Source: JBBQIY01 sp964618405
Lineage (GTDB): Bacteria > Verrucomicrobiota > Kiritimatiellia > RFP12 > UBA3636
DNA: 25,558 nt
Direction of reading: 5' to 3'
Assembly: GCA_964618405.1 (NCBI GenBank)
Contig: CAZUAY010000013.1
Location: 1-25,558 of the forward strand
Shown here: in pieces, positions 1-7,735 of the stretch
How positions within the stretch are numbered: position 1 is the first letter of the stretch
How the letters are laid out: each line of letters begins with the position of its first letter
The notes under the pieces: generated by a model
Seen by the model: only the letters and a program-made list of their open reading frames with translations
Databases searched by the model: none
What the model was told of the DNA's origin: nothing
Translations under genes and position numbers: made by a program

Positions 1-198
1 CGGGTTGGAAAACCCGTGCTCCGTTCATTGCGACCACTGCTTAGCGAAAATCGAGGTATAGGCAAGCCCTGTTGGCGGAGCGACATCGATTGCGATTACA
101 GACGCGGGGACCCGCATCGCTCCAGTTCTCGAGTGAAACAAGAGACAGGCGCTTAAAAAATGCGGCCAATCTCCTGATTGGCTCTCCTATTCCCTTCT
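1..198. repeat. non-coding stretch with short hairpins
   Basis: No convincing gene is seen here. The first 16 bases form a perfect hairpin (arms CGGGTT and AACCCG, loop GGAA). Around 75-122 an outer pair GGAGCGA/TCGCTCC encloses a small GCGGG/CCGC hairpin. The layout resembles the other repeat islands in the window, but I see no second copy of these exact hairpins. The function is unknown. Confidence 0.35.
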
Positions 199-277
199 CT
201 CTGTGTCTCAAACTCTCTGTGTTTAAACCCCAAACCCCATCACCAACATACTTGCCCCCCAGTCGCTAACCGATTAC
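199..277 (+). repeat. 61-bp body plus GATTAC terminus, copy 1 (inverted copy at window end)
   Basis: The reverse complement of 25481-25558 matches this stretch. The first 61 bases, from CTCTGTGTCTC to the run of six C, differ at one base only. The C run is followed by GTCGCTAACCGATTAC here and by GTCACTGACCGATTAC in the other copy. The terminal part resembles one arm of the palindromes at 560-606 and 7220-7265, and 12530-12554 carries another close copy of it. It is a dispersed repeat of unknown type. Confidence 0.75.
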
Positions 278-346
278 CCCAATAGCCCTATACATCTTCG
301 GGCATTCGTACCAGGCTGTGGCACTCACGGTTCGCGCGGCCAGAGG

Positions 347-558
347 GTGCTTCGCGCCCCCGCTCGGGGCGGCCTTCACGAAGGGGCCGAGGTCTCCTTC
401 AAGCAGGCGGTTCATACGCTTGGCGCCTACGCCTATCATTTTTGGATGGCGAACATAAAACCCGGCCTCGCTGATCCAGCAATCAATACCTGCACCATGA
501 AACCGAATCCTACCGGAATGCGGTGCGCCGCAAGCTACGCGCCTACGATACGCATTTT
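347..558 (+). pseudogene. degraded transposase fragment (frameshifted, truncated)
   Basis: Two plus-strand frames together read like the C-terminal part of a DDE-type transposase. Frame one (347-463) ends in AYAYHFWMANIKP. The next frame, after a shift near 463 and an in-frame TGA at 472-474, reads NQYLHHETESYRNAVRRKL and continues RAYDTHF. Recollection of 'YHFWM ... QYLH ... YRxAVRRKLxAY' sequences in IS4/IS1380-like transposases is the basis of the call; no search was run. The similarity stops at the palindrome starting at 560, and neither the N-terminus nor the expected C-terminus is found. It is a non-functional relic. Confidence 0.5.
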
Positions 559-559
559 C

Positions 560-606
560 GTAATCGGTCAGTCGACGGGGGTGCCCCCCGTTGACTGCCC
601 GATTAC
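560..606. repeat. GTAATCGG palindrome, variant A
   Basis: This is a near-perfect inverted repeat of about 47 bp: left arm GTAATCGGTCAGTCGACGGG, right arm ending GACTGCCCGATTAC, small GTG-type loop. A near-identical copy lies at 7220-7265. It directly abuts the transposase relic, so it probably inserted there or marks the edge of a rearrangement. Such a stem could terminate transcription in RNA, but no T-run follows. Confidence 0.8.
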
Positions 607-763
607 CTTTGCTAGGTTCCATCCGAAAAGCGCTCGGGGCTCGGAAGAGATGGAATATCCAGCAGCCAACAAGGAATATCCAATGACCAAATGAGTAAAC
701 TCGGACCAAATGCACGATAATAGCATGGGATTCCATGATGTCCAACCGAAGTCTTTCCTTGGA

Positions 764-888
764 AATTGGATTTGAGTGTTGGCTGTTGGAAATTGAGAGT
801 GCAAAGAACTCAGAAACCTTTTCGGATAACGTCTAGCAACTAGCGACTGTAATCGGTCAGGCACAGCCCCCTGTGCCTGACCGATTAC
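764..888. repeat. dispersed composite repeat, copy 1 (68-bp block, TAGCGAC heptamers, palindrome variant B)
   Basis: Bases 764-831 are identical over 68 bp to 7446-7513. They are followed by heptamers of the TAGCGAC type and then by a palindrome at 849-888 with arms GTAATCGGTCAGGCACAG and its complement. The same order recurs in copy 2 at 7446-7572. The outer 11 bases of the palindrome match variant A, but its core (GGCACA...TGTGCC) is different. Confidence 0.85.
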
Positions 889-908
889 CGCATTTTCGAA
901 ACATGGCG

Positions 909-938
909 TTGACTTTTTCACCCAGCTCGCTGTAGAAT
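909..938 (+). promoter_or_regulatory. sigma70-like promoter candidate
   Basis: TTGACT (909-914) and TAGAAT (933-938) are separated by 18 bp. The pair lies just downstream of the repeat island and about 140 bp upstream of the beta-propeller gene at 1079, which it could drive. The assignment is by consensus match only. Confidence 0.45.
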
Positions 939-1078
939 AGTGGTTCATCTATGGAGGTAGCGATTCGACTCTCCGCTGATCGTGGAAGGTTTGGTTGCAC
1001 AGGTCCTGAACAACACCAGAACTCAACACTCTCAAGATATTGAGGTGGTTGAATGAAGGCGAAAGAAGGAAACTACGT

Positions 1079-2089
1079 ATGGCAAAAATACTGAGACAAG
1101 CAACGGTTGTTCGCGACGGGATGCATAATGGGTTTACTGACCTGCAGTTTTGGCAAGGTGCCTACTGGGTTGGATACCGTAAAGCAGCCGGACACATCGC
1201 GATGGATGCTCGTGCTGTTGTGGCCGTTTCGTCTGATCGCTCTCGCTTTACCGAAATCGCGAAGATCCGGGTGAAAGGAGATGTACGCGATCCGAAACTC
1301 TTACCCGTGAGTGACGAACGAATGGCTCTGTATTTTCCAACATGGCCGCAAGGCGCAGGAACATTTGAACAGAACGGCATGCAGCGAATGAAGCCTATTC
1401 AGCAATACATGACTTTCTCCTCCAACGGCTACGAATGGGACACGCCTCTACCGATTCTTGAAAAAAATATGTGGCTGTGGCGCATCCGTAAGCATGGCGG
1501 TAAGTATTACGGGCTTATTCAGAATCTAGCAAGTTCATGGAGCGGAACACGCAGACCACACCAACTTGACCTCGCGGTAAGCGATGACCTCCTTTCTTGG
1601 ACTACGATTGCCCGCGTGGGAGATGGCCTCAACGAGAGTGATATCTATTGGCATGAAGACGGTGAGGCGTGGATTGTTTCACGCACGATCAAGGGGGCAT
1701 ACAGTGTTTTTGCTTCGGCACACGCACCTTACACCGCGTGGGAGACTACGGATATGAGTCCCTTAGTACACGCACCCATTATGCTCCAGCACGCGGGTCA
1801 GCTCTATGTTGCGGGACGGAGCCGTCCCACCACCGAGGGGATTACCGATGCGCCATATGGTGACGAGATGAACAGCACCAGCATTTGGCGGGTTACACGA
1901 AAAGCGCTCCAACCCGTCCTTCGCATTCCAGCACTCGGTGACTGTTCATATCCAGGTTTCATTAAAGATCCTGAAGGCCGGATTTGTTTGACTTACTATT
2001 CGCAGCATGCCTATATTCAGGGAATCTGTATGTATCCCTCTTCAAGTGATGTACCTGCTGATGTGTATTTTGCGGAGCTTGAATTGTGA
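1079..2089 (+). CDS. sialidase-like beta-propeller glycosidase-family protein
   Basis: A 336-residue protein that looks like a BNR/sialidase-like or GH43-like five- or six-bladed beta-propeller. Short blades recur with Trp/Tyr-rich strands and polar turns (DLQFWQGAYWVGYR; SNGYEWDTPLPI; LAVSDDLLSWTTIARVGDG; ESDIYWHEDGEAWIVSRT; SYPGFIKDPEGRICLTYYS). The pattern of strand, Asp-turn and SxDxxxW is typical of sialidase-superfamily propellers. No signal peptide is visible, so a cytoplasmic location is likely unless it is exported another way. I chose ATG 1079 because AGAAGGA lies 8 bp upstream; a TTG at 1040 would add 13 charged residues. It sits ahead of two secreted polysaccharide enzymes, which fits a role in glycan processing. 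The substrate and catalytic residues cannot be named. Confidence 0.6.
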   Translation: MAKILRQATVVRDGMHNGFTDLQFWQGAYWVGYRKAAGHIAMDARAVVAVSSDRSRFTEIAKIRVKGDVRDPKLLPVSDERMALYFPTWPQGAGTFEQNGMQRMKPIQQYMTFSSNGYEWDTPLPILEKNMWLWRIRKHGGKYYGLIQNLASSWSGTRRPHQLDLAVSDDLLSWTTIARVGDGLNESDIYWHEDGEAWIVSRTIKGAYSVFASAHAPYTAWETTDMSPLVHAPIMLQHAGQLYVAGRSRPTTEGITDAPYGDEMNSTSIWRVTRKALQPVLRIPALGDCSYPGFIKDPEGRICLTYYSQHAYIQGICMYPSSSDVPADVYFAELEL

Positions 2090-2131
2090 GGGGTTCCACA
2101 AACGTCTCAATAAAAAAGGGCCTGTTTTCTC

Positions 2132-2596
2132 ATGGACGATTGCGTGGTTGCGCGCAACGTCAGTCTGGGCGACACCGGCGGAGGGATGTGGGTGTCGACC
2201 ACCAACGCGATCATTCGCGGAACTGCTTTTGAAAACAACAGGGGAGGCGCTTGGGCCGGTGCCGTGCAACTGGAGGGAGGGTTTCTGGTCGAAAATTGCC
2301 TCTTCCGCGGTAACAAGACCAAGGGTAGCGGGACGATTGTAAATCGCCCCCCTGCCGGCCCCCCGGGGGTCTTCCGCAACTGTCTGGTGGGCGACAATGA
2401 AGCCAGTAGCTACGCTGGGTTCTATTTTTGGGGAAGTTCTAATCACATCGAAAACTGTACGGCGACACCCTCAGTAGCGAATAGGTGCATGCTAAACGTG
2501 ATGAGAGGCGTTTTCGCATACGCTCTTTCACGAACCGATTACGTCGGAATCCATGGGTACAGGATGCTAATGATTTGCATTGTCCCCACAATCTGA
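2132..2596 (+). pseudogene. truncated right-handed beta-helix fragment
   Basis: The first ~100 codons read as parallel beta-helix (pectate-lyase-like) coils: repeats with the pattern GGGMWV...IIRGTAFENN, GAVQLEGGFLVENCLFRGN and FRNCLVGDNEASSYAGFYF. These are typical of large secreted proteins with polymorphic-repeat or beta-helix domains. There is no signal peptide and no upstream coils (an in-frame TAA lies at 2111). From about residue 112 the sequence loses all helix character before the stop. I therefore read it as an internal remnant of a larger gene, fixed 42 bp behind the propeller gene. A short independently expressed ORF is possible but less likely. Confidence 0.55.
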
Positions 2597-2602
2597 TAAA
2601 CT
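2575..2602 (+). promoter_or_regulatory. sigma70-like promoter candidate for the esterase gene
   Basis: TTGCAT (2575-2580) and TAAACT (2597-2602) have a 16-bp spacer. A leader of about 30 nt would contain the AGGAG ribosome site at 2629-2633, seven bases before ATG 2640. Confidence 0.4.
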
Positions 2603-2639
2603 CCTTTCAATATTTCTTAGAAGACTTTAGGAGACCGCT

Positions 2640-4286
2640 ATGTTAAAAAAACGATTTGGCATGACCGAGACACTTCTCGCAGGAGGAATTCTTTCGCTCG
2701 CTCTTCCTCAGACTTCCGCCCAGCCGATACTCCCAGCGGATGGCGGCCACGCCTCCGCATTGACCGTTCGAATCTCGCCCGATGCGCCCGAACGATTGTA
2801 TGCAACTGGAGAGATCGCGACCTTTACGGTCGAGGTTCTGAAGGACGGCCGTCCCGCCACCTCCGGCTCTGCCGAAGTCTGGATTGCGCCGGAGGGAGGC
2901 CCAGCAAATGTCAGTCGTCACCACTACGACCTTGCGAAGCAAAACCCCTTCCGCGTGGAAGGCCGGTCCGACGAAGCCTGTTTTCTGCTGTGTCAAGTCT
3001 GGGCCTCAGATGGCGGGCCAGAAGCCTACGCGGAAGAACAGGTGTGGTACCGTGCGCCACCGAATTCGCAAGCCCTGACGCTCGACATTCGGCCAAATCG
3101 CTCAGAGGGGTTGTACCGTTGCGACGAAGAGGCTCGGTTTGAAGTTCGCGTCCTGAAAGACGGGAAGCCAGTCGAGACAGGAGGCCGTCTCGAATTACAA
3201 CTCCAACTCGCAGGACGTCCTCCCGCCCTCGTTTCGCAGACCTTTACTTTCCCACTGGCAGAGAACGCCGTTGCCTCTATTTCTGGCACCTTGCACGACC
3301 CCGACTTTCTGTATTGCCGAGCGCAGTGGATCCCACCTGAAGGACAAGGCAAGGCTCTCGGGAACTGGCTTTCCGTCGGCTTCGAACCCGAGCGCATTCA
3401 GGCATACACCCGATCTCCCTCCGATCTGGAAACCTTCTGGAAAAAGATTTTGGCCCAGGCTCGGGCCCTTCCGACGGAAGTGGAACTTGAACCGCTCGAT
3501 GCGTTCTCCAACTCTCGGGCTACTTTCTTCCGCTTCAGTATCAATACCCTGCGGGGCCAACGCGTTCATGGTTTTTTGGGACTTCCGACGGGGCCAGGTC
3601 CCTTTCCCGTGGTTGCCTTCTTCCCGGGTGCCGGTCCCGGAACCGGCCGTCCCATCGACATGGGCTTAACTGCCCGTGGCGTTCTGACCTTGATGCTGAA
3701 CGTGCATACGCACCCCGTTGCAGAGGATCCCGTTGCCGCTAAGGCACAGGTGGACGCTTATGTTGCACGCCATCAGGTCGCCTCCTATATTGATGTCGGT
3801 ATCGCCGCACCGGAGACGTTTCATTTTCATGGAGTCCTTGCTGGCTTTTGCCGAGCGATGGATTATGTTTGCGCTCGCGATGGATGGTGGGATGGACAGC
3901 ATTTAGTCTTTGACGGTGCTAGCCAAGGTGGCTTCCTTACCCTTGTCATGAGTGCGCTCTATGCGGATAAAGCCACTCGCTCCTTGGCGGGCGTTCCTTA
4001 TCTGTGCGATTACCCTCGCACGCATCCGGACGCCTCGCCCAAGACTTTGCGAACCATGGCATACTACGATCCAGCCAATCTCGCGGCGTGGATCCGCTGT
4101 CCGGTGGGAGTATCCGTTGCCTTCGCCGACAGTTCTTGTCCACCTGCCTCTGTATTCAGTGCCTATAATGCCGTTACTGTCCATCAAAAAAACCTCCGCA
4201 TCGAACCCCGCGATGCGCATGGTACCACCCCGGAGCGACAGGCTTACGAGCGACCGATCCTCCTCCAGAGTCTGGGCCTCAACTAG
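2640..4286 (+). CDS. secreted acetyl-xylan-esterase/cephalosporin-deacetylase-like hydrolase with two N-terminal domains
   Basis: A 548-residue secreted alpha/beta hydrolase. Residues 1-28 form a signal peptide ending near ALPQTSAQP. Two homologous beta-sandwich-like modules follow, at about 42-140 and 146-245; both contain a Pro-x-x-x-x-Leu-Tyr motif and the string VLKDG(R/K)P, so they arose by duplication. From about 255 the AXE1 (carbohydrate esterase 7) domain runs to the end. The nucleophile is Ser428 in DGASQGG; Asp497 in FADSSCPP matches the family's conserved Asp-x-x-CPP, and His527 (AHGTTPE) is the probable third member of the triad. In the family this removes acetyl groups from xylan or oligosaccharides. 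AGGAG seven bases upstream supports the start. It lies 178 bp before a secreted polysaccharide lyase, so both may act on the same extracellular glycan. The fold is clear, the substrate is not. Confidence 0.8.
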   Translation: MLKKRFGMTETLLAGGILSLALPQTSAQPILPADGGHASALTVRISPDAPERLYATGEIATFTVEVLKDGRPATSGSAEVWIAPEGGPANVSRHHYDLAKQNPFRVEGRSDEACFLLCQVWASDGGPEAYAEEQVWYRAPPNSQALTLDIRPNRSEGLYRCDEEARFEVRVLKDGKPVETGGRLELQLQLAGRPPALVSQTFTFPLAENAVASISGTLHDPDFLYCRAQWIPPEGQGKALGNWLSVGFEPERIQAYTRSPSDLETFWKKILAQARALPTEVELEPLDAFSNSRATFFRFSINTLRGQRVHGFLGLPTGPGPFPVVAFFPGAGPGTGRPIDMGLTARGVLTLMLNVHTHPVAEDPVAAKAQVDAYVARHQVASYIDVGIAAPETFHFHGVLAGFCRAMDYVCARDGWWDGQHLVFDGASQGGFLTLVMSALYADKATRSLAGVPYLCDYPRTHPDASPKTLRTMAYYDPANLAAWIRCPVGVSVAFADSSCPPASVFSAYNAVTVHQKNLRIEPRDAHGTTPERQAYERPILLQSLGLN

Positions 4287-4464
4287 CTCCCCATACTGCA
4301 CAGGCTTAGCCTGAATCCGGCACTGTGGCTTGGTATTGGTCCTCTAAACCCAACGATACTATTGACTTTGGAAACCCTAGCATCAACTATTACCGATGAG
4401 GTTTTTATTAATCCTTAAGCAAACGCAGGAACTTGTCGAACGATGTGAACACACGGTGCAATTT

Positions 4465-6597
4465 ATGAAAACTAACAAAGCTACACGCTGCTGGGAAAAG
4501 TGCGGATTCCGTACTTTCGTAGTGGTGGTGATTGCCATTGCATTACCTTCAAAAGGTGAAACGAACTCCATCCTAGCGATTAAACCAAGCTGGTCTGAGG
4601 CGCATCCAGTGATTGCGTGCACAGCGGACGAGTTAGCGCGTCTGCGCGCGGCTTATCAAAGCACAGATGACTCGCGTTTTCCTGTGACGCATCTTGTTAA
4701 TTCTGCGGAGAAGGCGATTGGGCGACCGATCCTCTTCCCAGCCCGTGGCGGGCAGCACAACCAATGGTACCAATGCGAAACGTGTCAGGTGGCTCTGAAC
4801 ACGGTTGATACGACGCACCATCAGTGTCCGAAGTGCAAACGTATTTACCAGGGAGAACCTTACGACGACGTCCTATTCAGTCGTGTTCACGGCGACAACT
4901 TGAGGCGTCTCTACGATACAGCGTGGGCCTACGCGATAACAGAGGATCCGAAATTTGCCGCCTTTGCGCGTCAACTTCTTCTGGGTTACGCAGACCGTTA
5001 TAATCAGTATCCTTATCATTCTGCTGGAAGAGGACAAACGAATTGGGACAAGGTTGCGGGTGGCCATCTCTTCGAACAAACCTTGAATGAGGCTTCGTCT
5101 TTGGCGACTCGGATTGCGCCCGCTTATGATCTAATCCATGATGCACCTGTTATGACGAGTCACGATCATGAACGTATCCGCGATGGGCTATTGCGGCCAA
5201 TGCTTGAGAATATTGACAGGAACAAGCAGGGGAAAAGCAATTGGCAGACGTGGCACAATGCGGCGATGCTCTGGGGTGGAGCAGTTTTACACGATGAATC
5301 ATGGGTGGCGAAGGCTATTTCCGATCCTGATAACGGTTTCGTTCAACAAACAAAAATTTCAATCACTTCCGAGGGCATGTGGTATGAGAATAGTTGGGGA
5401 TACCACTTTTATGCCTTATCCGCCATGGTTGAGATCGCAGAAGGAGCACGGCGGCTGGGAATTGACCTCTGGCAAAATCCGCGCTTTAAGGCAATGTTCA
5501 CCTTGCCTGTCAGGTATTCCATGCCGAACGGATCGCTGCCACGCTTCGGAGATGACGTCGATACTCGGTTGAGTTCAGCCTGTCGCTACTTAGAGTTTGC
5601 CTATCATGCCTTTGGCGATGAATCGATGCTGCCATTTCTCGCAACAAAGCCAACATGGGATTCGCTTATGTTTGGACGCGATACGAACAAAACAGGCACG
5701 GCATCGACGCTGGATTCTGAGGTGTTTGACGGCGCAGGACACGCCATGCTTCGCATGGATGGAGATAAAGGGTTGGTTGCGGTCATGGCCTTCGGCCCCT
5801 ACGGTGGCTTTCACGGACATTTCGATAAACTAAGTTTTGTGTTTTTCGGATTGAAAACGGAACTTGGAGTCGATCCTGGGCGCGCGGCCAGCCAGGCATA
5901 CCGTTTGCCTATTCACAAAAACTGGTACAAGGCGACAATCAGTCACAATGTTGTTTTGGTCAACGGTCAGTCGCAGGCAGGAGTATCCGGCGAGCTGAAG
6001 TTTTTTACTGCCAATGAAGCGTACGCCGCCGCAGTGGCTACCTGCGACGACGCTTATCCAAGAACTCGCAACAAACGGTTGCTGTTACTCACGCCGAGCT
6101 ATCTGCTCGTCTTTGACACGCTTGAATCAGACACAGAACAACGGTACGACTGGCTGTACCATAACCGTGGCCAAGACTCGGTTTGCGAGGCTGCTACGGA
6201 ACCCGTAAAACTCGACGAAGCATTCTCCGGTTCACAATACATCGCCACGAGCCGAAAAGGAATGACTGATGAGATGATTCAAGTTCAGTTTAAGAATAAA
6301 GACATCATAACCCACTTGACGATGGCCGCTGAGCCGGGAACCGAGGTGTTGGTGGGTGATGGGCCGGGAGCTTCTATAGATGACCGTGTGCCCCTGACCA
6401 TGATCAGCCGTCGGGGTACTCAGGCCCGCTTCGCCGCGGTACTCGAACCCGTATTCGACTCCCATCCCGCCACCGTTACTGGCGTTCGAATCGTGGATGG
6501 TGACAACAACACGACTCACGTTGAAGTCAGCCATGGCGATACGATGGACATTATTTTATTGGATGATAAGGATCGCGTGCAATTCTGGGGAAAGTAA
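4465..6597 (+). CDS. secreted heparinase II/III-like polysaccharide lyase
   Basis: A 710-residue protein with a signal peptide (basic start, then FVVVVIAIALP), which favours ATG 4465 over the upstream ATG at 4396; neither has a strong ribosome site. A small zinc-ribbon-like insert carries Cys104/107 and Cys121/124 (CETC...CPKC). An alpha-helical toroid-like region follows (about 150-420: NEASSLATRIAPAYDLI, SNWQTWHNAAMLW, YENSWGYHFYAL). The C-terminal half has the hallmarks of the Hepar_II_III beta-domain: FGPYGGFHGHFDKLSF, then ATISHNVVLVNG. The family cleaves uronic-acid-containing polysaccharides by beta-elimination, using Tyr and His residues such as those in YENSWGYHFY and HGHFDK. The actual substrate (alginate, heparin-like or other) cannot be read from sequence. 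It is probably periplasmic or extracellular. Confidence 0.8.
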   Translation: MKTNKATRCWEKCGFRTFVVVVIAIALPSKGETNSILAIKPSWSEAHPVIACTADELARLRAAYQSTDDSRFPVTHLVNSAEKAIGRPILFPARGGQHNQWYQCETCQVALNTVDTTHHQCPKCKRIYQGEPYDDVLFSRVHGDNLRRLYDTAWAYAITEDPKFAAFARQLLLGYADRYNQYPYHSAGRGQTNWDKVAGGHLFEQTLNEASSLATRIAPAYDLIHDAPVMTSHDHERIRDGLLRPMLENIDRNKQGKSNWQTWHNAAMLWGGAVLHDESWVAKAISDPDNGFVQQTKISITSEGMWYENSWGYHFYALSAMVEIAEGARRLGIDLWQNPRFKAMFTLPVRYSMPNGSLPRFGDDVDTRLSSACRYLEFAYHAFGDESMLPFLATKPTWDSLMFGRDTNKTGTASTLDSEVFDGAGHAMLRMDGDKGLVAVMAFGPYGGFHGHFDKLSFVFFGLKTELGVDPGRAASQAYRLPIHKNWYKATISHNVVLVNGQSQAGVSGELKFFTANEAYAAAVATCDDAYPRTRNKRLLLLTPSYLLVFDTLESDTEQRYDWLYHNRGQDSVCEAATEPVKLDEAFSGSQYIATSRKGMTDEMIQVQFKNKDIITHLTMAAEPGTEVLVGDGPGASIDDRVPLTMISRRGTQARFAAVLEPVFDSHPATVTGVRIVDGDNNTTHVEVSHGDTMDIILLDDKDRVQFWGK

Positions 6598-6636
6598 AAG
6601 AGTGACGAGTTAGGAGTTAAGGAAAGAAAAATCATA

Positions 6637-7218
6637 ATGAAATTCACATTAAAAATTGGAGACAAAGCACCGGACTTTATTTTGCCGGCGACAGATGGAC
6701 TATCCTACCGTTTATCGGATTTTGAAAATGCAAAGTTGCTCGTGATCTTTTTCACCTGCAACCACTGCCCGTATGTGATCGGTTCCGATGAAGTGACGCG
6801 CACCACGGCAGAGCAGTTCAAGGACAAGGGGGTTGTTTTTCTGGGCATCAACTCGAACAGCGAGATCACGCATCCTAGCGATGATTTTACGCACATGGTC
6901 GCGCGGATGAACGAGCAGCATTTCCCCTGGATTTATGCTCGCGATAAATCGCAACAGGTGGCACGAGCCTACGGAGCCTTGCGAACGCCGCATTTCTATG
7001 TGTTCGATTCGGATCGAAAGCTTGTCTACACCGGCCGCGGGGTTGATAGTCCTCGCGACACGTCGAAGATGACGGTCAACGACTTGAGCCGCGCTTTGCG
7101 CGAACATCTGAGTGGAGAGCCGGTGAGTATTCCACTGACAAATCCAATTGGATGCAATGTTAAGTGGGAAGGACACGATGCGCATTGGATGCCCCCTGAT
7201 GCTTGTGATCTGGTGTAG
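6637..7218 (+). CDS. thioredoxin-fold redoxin (AhpC/TSA, PRX-like)
   Basis: A 193-residue soluble protein that starts with the peroxiredoxin-type opening GDKAPDFILPATDG. The active motif FFTCNHCPYV carries Cys41 and Cys44, typical of the 'CNHCPYV' branch of thioredoxin-like peroxiredoxin relatives. RTPHFYVFDSDRKLVYTGRG contains the cis-Pro region. The family is usually annotated as thioredoxin family/redoxin domain protein and presumed to be a thiol peroxidase or reductase. The C-terminal stretch around IGCNVKW adds another Cys seen in relatives. No signal peptide is visible. AAGGAAAG lies upstream of the ATG. The gene ends two bases before a GTAATCGG palindrome that could form an RNA stem at its 3' end. 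It follows the lyase gene by 39 bp and may be co-transcribed with it. Confidence 0.85.
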   Translation: MKFTLKIGDKAPDFILPATDGLSYRLSDFENAKLLVIFFTCNHCPYVIGSDEVTRTTAEQFKDKGVVFLGINSNSEITHPSDDFTHMVARMNEQHFPWIYARDKSQQVARAYGALRTPHFYVFDSDRKLVYTGRGVDSPRDTSKMTVNDLSRALREHLSGEPVSIPLTNPIGCNVKWEGHDAHWMPPDACDLV

Positions 7219-7219
7219 G

Positions 7220-7265
7220 GTAATCGGTCAGTGACGGGGGTGCCCCCCGTTGACTGCCCGATTAC
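7220..7265. repeat. GTAATCGG palindrome, variant A, copy 2
   Basis: Nearly the same palindrome as at 560-606, with GTGACG in place of GTCGACG. It begins two bases after the redoxin stop codon. As RNA it would fold into a stem of about 20 bp and could protect or end the upstream transcript. Confidence 0.8.
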
Positions 7266-7410
7266 AGTCGCGAGTTGTGAGTTGCGAGTTGTGAGTTTCG
7301 AGTGGGCGAGCCTGTAGCCGCGATCGGTGATCGCGGACGATTCCGGCCTCACCGAGGCCAGCCACAGGGGAGAAGTAGCGAGTTGCGAGTAGTGAGTTGC
7401 GAGTAGCGAG
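7266..7410. repeat. heptanucleotide arrays flanking a structured hairpin module
   Basis: Two runs of 7-bp units of the type GAGTTGY/GCGAGTA lie at about 7268-7308 and 7374-7410. Between them is a folded module: CCGCGATC-ggt-GATCGCGG (7318-7336) and GGCCTC-acc-GAGGCC (7345-7359), enclosed by CCTGTAGCC and a GCCACAGG-type partner. The words CCTGTAGCC and CCACAGGGGAGAA recur at 12474-12500 in the opposite order. No coding potential is apparent. Confidence 0.65.
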
Positions 7411-7445
7411 GGAGCCGCTTTTTCTATTCGTAATTCATAATTCAT

Positions 7446-7572
7446 AATTGGATTTGAGTGTTGGCTGTTGGAAATTGAGAGTGCAAAGAACTCAGAAACC
7501 TTTTCGGATAACGGACTACTAGCGACTAGCGACTGTAATCGGTCAGGCACAACCCCCTGTGCCTGACCGATT
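7446..7572. repeat. dispersed composite repeat, copy 2
   Basis: Second copy of the composite at 764-888: the same 68-bp block (7446-7513), TAGCGAC heptamers, then the variant B palindrome at 7535-7572. One base differs in the palindrome loop (CAACCCC for CAGCCCC), and the last bases of the right arm are lost (CGATTCC instead of CGATTAC). Confidence 0.85.
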
Positions 7573-7594
7573 CCTTCGGTGCATCAGACAGATC

Positions 7595-7623
7595 TTGCCG
7601 TTCGTGAGCAAGACGTGTATAAT
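7595..7623 (+). promoter_or_regulatory. strong sigma70-like promoter for the divIC-like gene
   Basis: TTGCCG (7595-7600), a 17-bp spacer, and a perfect TATAAT (7618-7623). This is the best promoter match in the window. It predicts a leader of about 105 nt ahead of ATG 7736. Confidence 0.6.
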
Positions 7624-7735
7624 TGCGATAGTTTTAATCCTCCAAAGCGAGGCGCCGCTTCGACGGCCTTGCAGTTTCGGATCAATCGTCGTTGCCTAAT
7701 TTCAGTGCCGCCTTTGATGTGGCAAAAAGCTTTCC

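Noticed and set aside
560..606. palindrome as an integron attC site
   Set aside because: The arms do not show the GTTRRRY/RYYYAAC core sites and no integrase is present.
266..745. 160-codon open frame on the minus strand in the first repeat island
   Set aside because: It runs through the palindrome and antisense to the transposase relic, and no domain or ribosome site is seen.
4287..4464. terminator or promoter between esterase and lyase genes
   Set aside because: Only a 5-bp CAGGC/GCCTG hairpin without a T tract and a TTGACT with a 20-bp spacer to TATTAC were seen; both too weak.
7026..7550. 174-codon minus-strand frame over the second repeat island
   Set aside because: It is made of repeat DNA (palindrome, heptamers, 68-bp block) and antisense to the redoxin gene; the protein reads as low-complexity repeat translation.
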